A stretch of 64,000 bases of DNA. It comes from Mycobacterium sp. URHB0044 (lineage in GTDB: Bacteria > Actinomycetota > Actinomycetes > Mycobacteriales > Mycobacteriaceae). This document shows, piece after piece, positions 17,812 through 25,111 of this stretch. Positions within the stretch are counted from its first letter, which is position 1. Each line of letters opens with the position of its first letter. The notes under the pieces are model-generated. The model saw only the letters and a program-made list of their open reading frames with translations, did no database searches and was not told the DNA's origin. The DNA lies in contig NZ_JIAW01000019.1 of assembly GCF_000620625.1 (NCBI RefSeq), positions 62,001 through 126,000 on the forward strand, read 5' to 3'. The translations under genes were made by a program, and so were the position numbers.

Positions 17812-18942
17812 ATGACGATTTCAGAAGTGCCCGCCGTGCGGGATGCGGTGCTGCCCGCCGAGGGTGAGGTCGGCATCGTCGACATCGGCCGGCTGACGCT
17901 CGAGAACGGCACCGTCCTCGAGGACGTGTCGATCGCGGTTCAGCGGTGGGGTGAGCTGTCGCCGAACCGCGACAACGTCGTGATGGTGCTGCACGCGCTG
18001 ACCGGCGACTCGCACATCACCGGACCGGCTGGGCCGGGTCACCCGACGCCGGGATGGTGGGACGGCGTCGCCGGGCCCGGCGCGCCGATCGACACCGACC
18101 GGTGGTGCGCCATCGCCACCAACGTCTTGGGCGGATGCCGCGGCTCGACCGGTCCGAGTTCGCCCGCGCCTGACGGAAAGGCTTGGGGCTCAAGGTTCCC
18201 GGCGATCACCGTGCGAGATCAGGTCGAGGCCGACATCGCGGCGCTGGCGGCGCTGGGCGTCACGCAGGTCGCCGCCGTCGTGGGCGGATCGATGGGTGGC
18301 GCACGCGCGCTGGAGTGGATGGTCGGTCACCCCGAAACCGTGCGGGCGGCCCTGGTGCTCGCGGTTGGTGCCCGTGCGACCGCCGACCAGATCGGTACGC
18401 AGAGTTCGCAGGTGTCGGCCATCAAGGCCGACCCGGACTGGCAGGGCGGTGACTACTACGGCTCCGAGCGCGAGCCCTACGTCGGCATGGAGATCGCCCG
18501 CCGGTTCGCGCACCTGACCTACCGCGGCGAGAAGGAGCTGGACGACCGGTTCGGCAACGACGCGCAAGAGGGCGAAAACCCCACGGACGGTGGCCGTTAC
18601 GCCGTGCAGAGCTACCTCGAACATCAAGGCGGGAAGCTGGCGGCACGGTTCGACCCGGGCACCTACGTCGCGTTGACCGATGCACTCAGCAGCCACGACG
18701 TCGGCCGCGGGCGCGGCGGGATACGGGCAGCCCTTGCCGGTTGCACCGTGCCCACGGTGGTCGGGGGCATCACCTCCGACCGGCTCTACCCGCTGCGGCT
18801 GCAGGCCGAACTGGCCGAATTGCTACCCGGCTGTACCGGGCTCAACGTCGTCGACTCGGACTTCGGCCACGACGGATTCCTGGTCGAAACCGAGGCGGTC
18901 GGCGTCCTCATCCGGAAGACCCTGGAGTTGGCGTCACGGTGA
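17812..18942 (+). CDS. metX: Homoserine O-acetyltransferase
   Basis: A 376-residue alpha/beta-hydrolase-fold acetyltransferase that activates homoserine for methionine synthesis. The nucleophile is S160 in VVGGSMGGARALEW; the Asp-His pair is near the C-terminus in DSDFGHDGF. NVLGGCRGSTGPSS is the family's substrate-site loop. It starts 10 nt after metY, so the product pair supplies homocysteine in two steps. The start was set at the ATG after GAGGGTCCCGAC; the same frame is open further upstream inside metY. Confidence 0.95.
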   Translation: MTISEVPAVRDAVLPAEGEVGIVDIGRLTLENGTVLEDVSIAVQRWGELSPNRDNVVMVLHALTGDSHITGPAGPGHPTPGWWDGVAGPGAPIDTDRWCAIATNVLGGCRGSTGPSSPAPDGKAWGSRFPAITVRDQVEADIAALAALGVTQVAAVVGGSMGGARALEWMVGHPETVRAALVLAVGARATADQIGTQSSQVSAIKADPDWQGGDYYGSEREPYVGMEIARRFAHLTYRGEKELDDRFGNDAQEGENPTDGGRYAVQSYLEHQGGKLAARFDPGTYVALTDALSSHDVGRGRGGIRAALAGCTVPTVVGGITSDRLYPLRLQAELAELLPGCTGLNVVDSDFGHDGFLVETEAVGVLIRKTLELASR

Positions 18943-19676
18943 CATCGGATCTGTCGAGACAGCGGCGCTCGCTGTCGTTCGGTGAGGAAGCCGCGGCGTA
19001 CGAACGTGGCAGGCCGTCGTACCCGCCAGAGGCCATCGACTGGCTGCTGTCCTGCGGTGCGCGCGACGTGCTCGACCTCGGCGCGGGTACCGGCAAGCTG
19101 ACCATCCGCCTCGTCGAGCGCGGGCTCGACGTCGTGGCGGTGGATCCGATTCCCGAGATGCTCGAACTGCTCAGCGCCTCGTTGCCCGACGTACCCGCGC
19201 TCCTCGGAACCGCCGAGGAAATCCCGTTGCCGGACAACAGCGTTGACTCCGTGCTGGTGGCACAGGCCTGGCACTGGTTCGATCCCGTGCGCGCCGTCAA
19301 GGAGGTGGCTCGGGTACTTCGGCCGGGCGGTCGGCTCGGGCTGGTGTGGAATACCCGCGACGAGCGGATGGGCTGGGTCAAGGATCTCGGCCGCATCGTC
19401 GGGCACGAGAACGATCCGTTCAACCAGGAGGTGACGCTGCCCGAGCCGTTCTCGGCCGTCGAACGTCATCAGGTGGAGTGGACGAGTTACCTGACCCCGC
19501 AGGCACTCATCGACCTGGTCGCCTCGCGCAGCTACTGCATCACCTCACCGACCGAGGTGCGCACCCGCACGCTGGATCAGGTGCGCGAGCTGCTGGCCAC
19601 CCACCCGGCGCTGGTGAACACCACCGGCCTGGCGCTGCCGTACGTGACGGTGGCCATCCGGGCGACGCTCGCCTAG
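18939..19676 (+). CDS. Class I SAM-dependent methyltransferase
   Basis: A 245-residue methyltransferase. Motif I is VLDLGAGTGKLT, the post-I acidic residue is in VVAVDP, and LVAQAWHWFDPVRAVKEVAR with VLRPGGRLGLVW is typical of the small-molecule UbiE/methyltransf_11 group. The GTG start overlaps the metX stop as GTGA, showing translational coupling, so it is the third gene of the riboswitch-controlled operon (Rv3342 position). Substrate unknown. A SAM-consuming enzyme under a SAM sensor makes functional sense. Confidence 0.88.
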   Translation: MTSDLSRQRRSLSFGEEAAAYERGRPSYPPEAIDWLLSCGARDVLDLGAGTGKLTIRLVERGLDVVAVDPIPEMLELLSASLPDVPALLGTAEEIPLPDNSVDSVLVAQAWHWFDPVRAVKEVARVLRPGGRLGLVWNTRDERMGWVKDLGRIVGHENDPFNQEVTLPEPFSAVERHQVEWTSYLTPQALIDLVASRSYCITSPTEVRTRTLDQVRELLATHPALVNTTGLALPYVTVAIRATLA

Positions 19677-21196
19677 GCGGGTGACCCGAACCACCGCTGC
19701 AGCGCCGCGCGCAGCCGTTGCACATCGGCGGCTTCGCACGTGTCCGCGGCCCAGGCGACATAGCCGTCGGGGCGAATGAGCATCCCGGCGAACGGCTGGT
19801 CCGCGATGGTTCCGTTGACCACTTCGATGCGGTCGGCCCAGTCCGCGCCCGTCGGTGCGAGCGCTCCCCCGGCCAGGTCGAGCAGCACGGGTCTCGCTTC
19901 GTGCAAGAGTTCGGCGACGCGACGGCCGTCGTCCAATGTCAGATCGGGAACCATCAGTCCGGAGAGCCGGTGTCCGTCACCCATCTCGTAGCGGACGTCG
20001 GAGCCTGCCAGCAGGTGCGCCATGTGCTCGGCGACGGCCGGTACCTGCAGTAGCTCGGTGAAAAGTTCTCGCAGCGCGGCGATCTCGGGTCCGGGACCGA
20101 ACAGGGCGGTCTGCGACATCGAGTGCATCATCACGCGCTGGCCGACCAGATAACGCTCGCTCTGATAGGTGTCCAGCAGATCATCGGGTGCCCAACCGTT
20201 GACGGTGGCGGCCAGTTTCCAGCCGAGGTTCATCGCATCCTGCAGGCCCAGGTTCAGGCCCGGCCCGCCCATCGCGCAGTGCACGTGCGCGGAATCGCCC
20301 GCCAGGAAGATGTTCCCAGCGCGATAGCGGTCGGCTTGCCTGCTGTTCTGCCCGGCGATGCGGCGCAAGGCGTGCGGCCCGTCGCCGACGGGCGGCTCGA
20401 TGGGCAGGTCGACGCCGAGTACCCGGCGGGCACTGACGCGCAACTCGTCGAGGCTCATCGGCTCGGACTCGTCCGCGGTCTGGTCGAACTCGATGGTGCC
20501 AACCATCTGGCGATCGCGCTCGAACGGGGCATAGATGAGCCCACCTCGGTCGAGTCGGTTGTGGCCGAACGGCAGTGGACCCACACCCGGCACGTCGAGA
20601 GCGCCATCGGCGGTGAGCATTTCGTCGGGCACGCGGACGTGGGCGATGCGGGCCACGGTGTTCGACGTGTGGCCGGGAAATCCGATGCCCGCAAGCTTCC
20701 GCACGATGCTGCGTCCGCCGTCGGCGCCGACGAGGAACTTGGATTCGAGCGAGTACGTCTCGTCCGGGGTCGAGATGCTCACTTTCACACCGTCAGAATG
20801 GGATTCGACGCCGATCAGCTCGTGGCCCCACCGGACGTCGACGCCGAGTTCGCGCGCCCGCTCGTCGAGGTGCCTGACGAGCTGAGGCTGACCCAGCATC
20901 AGCGCATACATCGGATTGTCCGGCATACCGGACAACGGAACCGACATGCCGCTGAACATCCACTGGTACACGGGCTGCGGCGGAACCTCTGAGCCGGTGA
21001 ACCGCCGATACAGGCCGCGCATGTCCAGCAGCCGAACCACCTGCCCGACGAGGCCGTTGGCCTTGGGCTCGTCGCTCGGCGCCGGCAGTCGCTCCAGCAC
21101 CACGGGACGCACCCCGGCCAGTGCGAGTTCGCACGCCACCATCAGGCCGTTGGGACCGGCACCTGAGATGACAACGGATACCTGGTTTTCCGACAT
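19673..21196 (-). CDS. FAD-dependent aromatic monooxygenase (PHBH class; rifampicin monooxygenase-like)
   Basis: A 507-residue class A flavoprotein monooxygenase. GAGPNG (12-17) is the FAD Rossmann motif, LVGADGGRSIVRK is the DG motif, and GDSAHVHCAMGGPGLNLGLQ is the GD motif with the PGLN loop. A ~100-residue thioredoxin-like C-terminal domain follows. The size and pattern are those of aromatic hydroxylases that inactivate or degrade phenols or antibiotics (Rox, MhpA, PheA types); which is undecidable here. ATG 21196 is best placed after GAAAGG; GTG/ATG codons at 21205 and 21202 are alternatives. It overlaps the end of the upstream tetR gene, so the two are co-transcribed. Confidence 0.85.
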   Translation of the reverse strand: MSENQVSVVISGAGPNGLMVACELALAGVRPVVLERLPAPSDEPKANGLVGQVVRLLDMRGLYRRFTGSEVPPQPVYQWMFSGMSVPLSGMPDNPMYALMLGQPQLVRHLDERARELGVDVRWGHELIGVESHSDGVKVSISTPDETYSLESKFLVGADGGRSIVRKLAGIGFPGHTSNTVARIAHVRVPDEMLTADGALDVPGVGPLPFGHNRLDRGGLIYAPFERDRQMVGTIEFDQTADESEPMSLDELRVSARRVLGVDLPIEPPVGDGPHALRRIAGQNSRQADRYRAGNIFLAGDSAHVHCAMGGPGLNLGLQDAMNLGWKLAATVNGWAPDDLLDTYQSERYLVGQRVMMHSMSQTALFGPGPEIAALRELFTELLQVPAVAEHMAHLLAGSDVRYEMGDGHRLSGLMVPDLTLDDGRRVAELLHEARPVLLDLAGGALAPTGADWADRIEVVNGTIADQPFAGMLIRPDGYVAWAADTCEAADVQRLRAALQRWFGSPA

Positions 21197-21201
21197 CGAC
21201 A

Positions 21202-21810
21202 TCACCTTTCGGGTAATCCGGCCGCCACAGCGGCATAGCCGCGACGGAGGAGTTCGGTATACGCAACGGGTGGATCGGCATGGGCATACGTCTCCATCAC
21301 CGTCTCACCGACCGCCCGGACGACCGCGGTCACCAAGCGCGGGTACATGTCCCGAACGGGGTCCATTCCCGTGCGCTGCGCGATCGCCTCGACCCAGTCG
21401 GAGAAGAGGTCCTTCGTCAGCGTGGCACGCAGATCCTTGGCGGACAGCAGATCGCGGATGACAACCAGCTCGTCGTGGGTGGGCCGAATGTCCATGGCGC
21501 CCTCGGCTTCCAGCGGCGCGAGCATTGCCTCCGTGATCGCCGTCCAGAGCGGTTCGTCTGCGGGCCGCTCACGGAAGGCCGCCAGGCTCTGGCGGGTTCG
21601 ATCGATCTGCCGAAAGGCGACCGCCTCGTACTTGCCGGTGAAGTAGTTGTTGAACGTCCGCAGTGATACGCCGGCCCTGTTGGCGATGTCTTCGCGAGTG
21701 ACGTTCTCCAAGCCCCGCTCCAAGGCGAGCGCCAAGGCTGCGTCGCTGAGCGCCCATCGGGTACCGAGTTTCTTGCGCTCGCGCAGTCCGAGTTGCATGT
21801 CTCCGGTCAT
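21202..21810 (-). CDS. TetR family transcriptional regulator
   Basis: A 202-residue regulator. The helix-turn-helix covers about residues 30-65: NVTREDIANRAGVSLRTFNNYF, a common mycobacterial TetR pattern. It is the first gene of a two-gene unit with the FAD monooxygenase, whose start lies within its last codons. Two inverted repeats 22-53 nt upstream suggest that it represses its own operon. The likely inducer is a phenolic or antibiotic-like substrate of the monooxygenase (inference). Confidence 0.87.
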   Translation of the reverse strand: MTGDMQLGLRERKKLGTRWALSDAALALALERGLENVTREDIANRAGVSLRTFNNYFTGKYEAVAFRQIDRTRQSLAAFRERPADEPLWTAITEAMLAPLEAEGAMDIRPTHDELVVIRDLLSAKDLRATLTKDLFSDWVEAIAQRTGMDPVRDMYPRLVTAVVRAVGETVMETYAHADPPVAYTELLRRGYAAVAAGLPER

Positions 21811-21831
21811 GTCGGCCAGCGTAGAGAATTA

Positions 21832-21863
21832 TTGCCCGATGGGCAAGTTTGCCTTCTAGGCAA
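21832..21863. promoter_or_regulatory. Tandem inverted repeats upstream of tetR-monooxygenase operon (probable operators)
   Basis: Two adjacent palindromes: TTGCCCGATGGGCAA (21832-21846, 6-bp arms, 3-nt centre) and TTGCCTTCTAGGCAA (21849-21863, 5-bp arms). They also share the direct repeat GGCAAGTTT (21842-21850 and 21859-21867), 17 nt apart. Two operator copies with near-helical spacing fit cooperative binding by two TetR dimers. Confidence 0.7.
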
Positions 21864-21951
21864 GTTTGTCGAGAGTGCAGCTGTTCGCGAAAAATCGCCG
21901 AAATTTCGCACATATCTTCACATTCGAGGCGCGCGCCTCGACGGGAGCGCG
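21864..21951. other. Intergenic, no feature seen
   Basis: 88 nt between the operator pair and the DUF3017 gene stop. It contains a GC-rich stretch, GAGGCGCGCGCCTCGACG, that includes the palindrome GAGGCGCGCGCCTC (about 21926-21939). This could form a hairpin terminating or separating the folD-DUF3017 unit. No run of T follows. Confidence 0.35.
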
Positions 21952-22245
21952 CTAGCTGGTGCCCAAGGGGTCGATGGTCCACGCGATGAAGAACATCGCC
22001 GCGCTGACGGTTGCGGTGGTGATGAAGTCGACGGCCCTGCTACGCACGACGAGCAGCCCGGCCCGATCCTCGGACAGGGTCAGCCGCATCGCCGCCGCGA
22101 CACCGACGCCGATCGCCAGCACCAGTGCACCGCGGCGCCAGTAGCCCGCCACCACCAGCCCGAATGCCGCAAGCAGGAACAGGCCCACCGTCAGGATCGG
22201 CCACTGCCCCGCGAACACCTTTCGCGCGAATTCCCTTGGCGTCAA
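21952..22245 (-). CDS. DUF3017 small membrane protein
   Basis: A 97-residue protein with three hydrophobic segments: about 15-34 (PILTVGLFLLAAFGLVVAGY), 37-52 and 73-92. It matches the DUF3017 family, found in actinobacteria directly after folD (Rv3355c position). The start overlaps the folD stop by 4 nt, so it is translationally coupled. Role unknown. Confidence 0.85.
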   Translation of the reverse strand: MTPREFARKVFAGQWPILTVGLFLLAAFGLVVAGYWRRGALVLAIGVGVAAAMRLTLSEDRAGLLVVRSRAVDFITTATVSAAMFFIAWTIDPLGTS

Positions 22246-23105
22246 ACTAACTTCGCCTCATCGAGCTCGACGACGTTGGTCAGCAGGAACGCCCGCGTCA
22301 ACGGCCCGACACCGCCCGGGTTCGGCGACACGTGACCCGCGACGTCCCAGACCCCGGGATGCACGTCGCCGACCAGCTTGCCCGCATCGTCGCGGCTCAC
22401 CCCGACGTCCACCACCGCGGCGCCCGGCTTGACCATCTCCGCCGTCACCATGTGCGGCATGCCCGCCGCGGCAATGATGATGTCGGCCTCGCGGGCCAGC
22501 TCCGGGAGATGCCGGGTTGCGGTGTGGCACAACGTGACCGTCGCGTTCTCGGAGCGCCGGGTGAGCAGCAGCCCCAGCGGCCGGCCGACCGTCACGCCGC
22601 GGCCGATCACCACGACGTGCGCGCCGGCGATCTCGACCTCGAACCGCCGCAGCAGGTGCACGATGCCGCGCGGGGTACACGGCAGTGGCGCCGGCTCGTT
22701 GAGCACCAACCGGCCGAGGTTGGTCGGGTGCAGGCCGTCGGCGTCCTTGGCCGGGTCGATGCGTTCCAGCGAGGCGTTCTCGTCGAGGTGCTTCGGCAGC
22801 GGCAACTGGACGATGTAGCCGGTGCACTCCGGGTTGGCGTTCAGTTCGTCGATGGTCTCGTCGAGCGTCGCCTGGCTGATGTCGGCCGGCAGATCGCGGC
22901 GCAGCGACGTGATGCCCACCTTCGCGCAGTCGGCGTGCTTGCCCCGTACGTAGGCCTGCGATCCGGGGTCGTCACCGACCAGGATCGTGCCGAGCCCCGG
23001 CGTGCGGCCCGCGGCCGTCAGAGCCGCAACCCGTTCCTTGAGGTCGACGAAGATCTCGTCGCGCGTGGCCTTGCCGTCCAAAGTGATCGCTCCCACGCCA
23101 GACAT
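22242..23105 (-). CDS. folD: Bifunctional methylenetetrahydrofolate dehydrogenase/cyclohydrolase
   Basis: A 287-residue cytosolic enzyme of one-carbon metabolism that interconverts 5,10-methylene- and 10-formyl-tetrahydrofolate with NADP. The catalytic Y52-x3-K56 (YVRGK), the dinucleotide motif VVIGRGVTVGRPLGLLL and the C-terminal PGGVGPLTRAFLL signature are present. ATG 23105 (MSGVGAITLDG) is chosen because the longer open frame upstream has no family similarity and runs into the divergent gene. Followed by DUF3017. Confidence 0.95.
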   Translation of the reverse strand: MSGVGAITLDGKATRDEIFVDLKERVAALTAAGRTPGLGTILVGDDPGSQAYVRGKHADCAKVGITSLRRDLPADISQATLDETIDELNANPECTGYIVQLPLPKHLDENASLERIDPAKDADGLHPTNLGRLVLNEPAPLPCTPRGIVHLLRRFEVEIAGAHVVVIGRGVTVGRPLGLLLTRRSENATVTLCHTATRHLPELAREADIIIAAAGMPHMVTAEMVKPGAAVVDVGVSRDDAGKLVGDVHPGVWDVAGHVSPNPGGVGPLTRAFLLTNVVELDEAKLV

Positions 23106-23123
23106 TGTGGCAGGCTCTGATGA

Positions 23124-24320
23124 ATGAACACTCAGCCCAATGTGTTCACCGATGTCTTCAGCCCAGCCAAGCTCGGCCCGGTGACCCTGCGCAACCGCAT
23201 CATCAAGGCCGCGACGTTCGAGGCGTCCACCCCGGATGCCCTGGTCACCGACGACCTGATCACCTACCACCGGCTGCCCGCCACGGGTGGCATCGGCATG
23301 ACGACGGTGGCCTACTGCGCGGTGTCACCCGGCGGACGCACAGACGGCTGGCAGCTCTGGATGCGGCCCGAGGCGGTTCCCGGGCTGCGGCGCCTGACCG
23401 ATGCCATCCACGCCGAGGGCGCCGCGATCAGCGCCCAGATCGGCCACGCGGGACCCGTCGCCAATTCCCGGACGAACAAGGCCAAGGCGTACGCGCCGGT
23501 GCGCTTCTTCAATCCGCTGTCCATGCGGTTCGCCAAGAAGGCGTCCGCCGGCGACATCGACGACATCACTGCGGCACACGCCAACGCCGCCCGACTGGCG
23601 ATCGAATCCGGCTTCGACGCCGTGGAAATCCATCTCGGCCACAACTATCTGGCCAGCTCGTTCCTCAGCCCACTGATCAACCGCCGGACCGACGAATTCG
23701 GTGGCTCGCTCGCCAATCGTGCCAAGGTGGCGCGCGGTCTGGTGCGGGCAGTCCGTGACGCCGTCGGTGATCGGATCGCGGTGACCGCGAAGCTCAACAT
23801 GTCCGACGGCGTCCGCGGCGGCATCTCACTCGACGAGTCGCTGCAGACCGCCAGGTGGCTGGAGGAGGACGGCGGCCTCGACGCCCTCGAGCTCACGGCG
23901 GGCAGTTCGCTGCTCAACCCGCTGTATCTGTTTCGCGGTGATGCGCCGATCAAGGAGTTCGCCGGCGCCTTCAAACCTCCACTGCGCTGGGGTATCCGGA
24001 TGACCGGCAAGAAGTTCCTGCGCGAGTACCCCTACCGCGAGGCGTATCTGATGGACCAGGCCAAGCAGTTCCGGGCCGAACTCAAGATGCCGCTGATTCT
24101 GTTGGGCGGCATCACCAATCGCGAGACCATGGACCTCGCGATGGCCGAGGGGTTCGACTTCGTGGCGATGGGCCGCGCCTTGCTTGCCGAGCCGGACCTG
24201 ATCAACCGCATCAAGGACGACGGCGCCGTGCGCTCGGCGTGCACGCACTGCAACAAGTGCATGGCCACCATCTACAGCCACACCCACTGCGTCGTCACGG
24301 GCTCGCCGAGCTGGTCCTAA
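23124..24320 (+). CDS. Old-yellow-enzyme family NADH:flavin oxidoreductase
   Basis: A 398-residue FMN TIM-barrel enzyme (Rv3359-like by position). The FMN region includes RNRIIKAATFEASTPD, and the substrate/flavin site is EIHLGHNYLASSFLSP, where the usual H-x2-H/N pattern is partly altered. NRRTDEFGGSLANR is a signature of the larger OYE branch. The C-terminus has the cysteine cluster CTHCNKC, as in dienoyl-CoA reductases and related Fe-S fusions, but the protein stops soon after. The FAD/NAD domains of those fusions are missing. Substrate unknown. Convergent with the next gene, overlapping by 4 nt. Confidence 0.88.
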   Translation: MNTQPNVFTDVFSPAKLGPVTLRNRIIKAATFEASTPDALVTDDLITYHRLPATGGIGMTTVAYCAVSPGGRTDGWQLWMRPEAVPGLRRLTDAIHAEGAAISAQIGHAGPVANSRTNKAKAYAPVRFFNPLSMRFAKKASAGDIDDITAAHANAARLAIESGFDAVEIHLGHNYLASSFLSPLINRRTDEFGGSLANRAKVARGLVRAVRDAVGDRIAVTAKLNMSDGVRGGISLDESLQTARWLEEDGGLDALELTAGSSLLNPLYLFRGDAPIKEFAGAFKPPLRWGIRMTGKKFLREYPYREAYLMDQAKQFRAELKMPLILLGGITNRETMDLAMAEGFDFVAMGRALLAEPDLINRIKDDGAVRSACTHCNKCMATIYSHTHCVVTGSPSWS

Positions 24321-24820
24321 CGGAAGTGCTCGACGGGCATCCGCTGTGACACCGGAGCCACGGCGGGCAGGCGGTAGTCCTTGAACTCCAGCATCGCCTC
24401 GTCGCGCAGGATCCGAATCCCCGACGTCAGCAGGAGCTTGCGCTCCGACACCGTGTAGAAGACCTCCTCGGTGCGCGCGCCGAAGCAGCCGTTGGCCAGT
24501 GCGGTCGCGGGCAACCGTTGCAGCGCCTGGTCGGCCAGCCGAACGCCGCGGTATTCGTAGCGTCCGCGGCCGTCGGCGCAGATGGCGATCAACGACTTCG
24601 TGGTGCGGCCGACGACGACGGCCGTCTGCTGGGGATCGCACCGGGCCGCCGAGTTCACGAAGCCACGGGTGTCGACACCGGCGGGAGGCTGGGCGGCCGC
24701 GGAGGGCAAAGCAGTGCCCGTAGCCACGGCGGCACACGCGGCGCTGCCGGTGAGCAGCGCCGCAACCATTGCGCGCAGCGCCGCGCGGAGTCGATCCGCC
24801 CGCGGGTTCATCGTCGCCAT
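24317..24820 (-). CDS. Exported hypothetical protein
   Basis: 167 residues from the chosen ATG. An arginine-rich N-terminus (MATMNPRADRLRAALR), a hydrophobic core (AMVAALLTGSAACAAVATG) and a probable cleavage site near PSAAAQPP form a signal peptide. The mature part has one clear Cys pair candidate (SAARCDPQQ, LIAICADGR, LANGCFGAR) and ends VAPVSQRMPVEHFR. I do not recognise the family; similar short secreted proteins occur in mycobacteria. The frame is open 18 codons further upstream, but those residues lack signal-peptide character. Confidence 0.65.
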   Translation of the reverse strand: MATMNPRADRLRAALRAMVAALLTGSAACAAVATGTALPSAAAQPPAGVDTRGFVNSAARCDPQQTAVVVGRTTKSLIAICADGRGRYEYRGVRLADQALQRLPATALANGCFGARTEEVFYTVSERKLLLTSGIRILRDEAMLEFKDYRLPAVAPVSQRMPVEHFR

Positions 24821-25111
24821 GCCGTTTACGAGACCATGTCTTGCCTGAATATCGATGGATCTCAGCCGTACCAAGACCGAATCGTTAGGCGCCCGATATC
24901 AACGCCCGCGCGCAATCTTCCACGATCCATTCGGCGAATTCCGGAATTCTTTGCCCCGCAACGAGGTGCCGACGGACGACGGCATAGGACCAGCCCTAGG
25001 TCGTGGCAGGTGCAGCAGATCACCGACACGGCACGCTGGGGTGTCTCGTCCGCTGATTGACGGCGTGGACTGCCGTCAATCGCGGCGTCGGTACCGATAG
25101 AGTTGCAACCG
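24821..25111. promoter_or_regulatory. Divergent intergenic region with perfect hairpin before the FHA-ABC gene
   Basis: 291 nt without a supported gene. Its main feature is a perfect inverted repeat, ATTGACGGC (25056-25064) / GCCGTCAAT (25072-25080), with a 7-nt loop, ending 31 nt before the ABC transporter start. It could be an operator or an mRNA hairpin in the 5' leader; no T-run follows, so a simple terminator is unlikely. Confidence 0.5.

Noticed and set aside
21926..21939. GC-only palindrome as a rho-independent terminator
   Set aside because: Stem possible but no T-run; kept only as a note in the intergenic entry.
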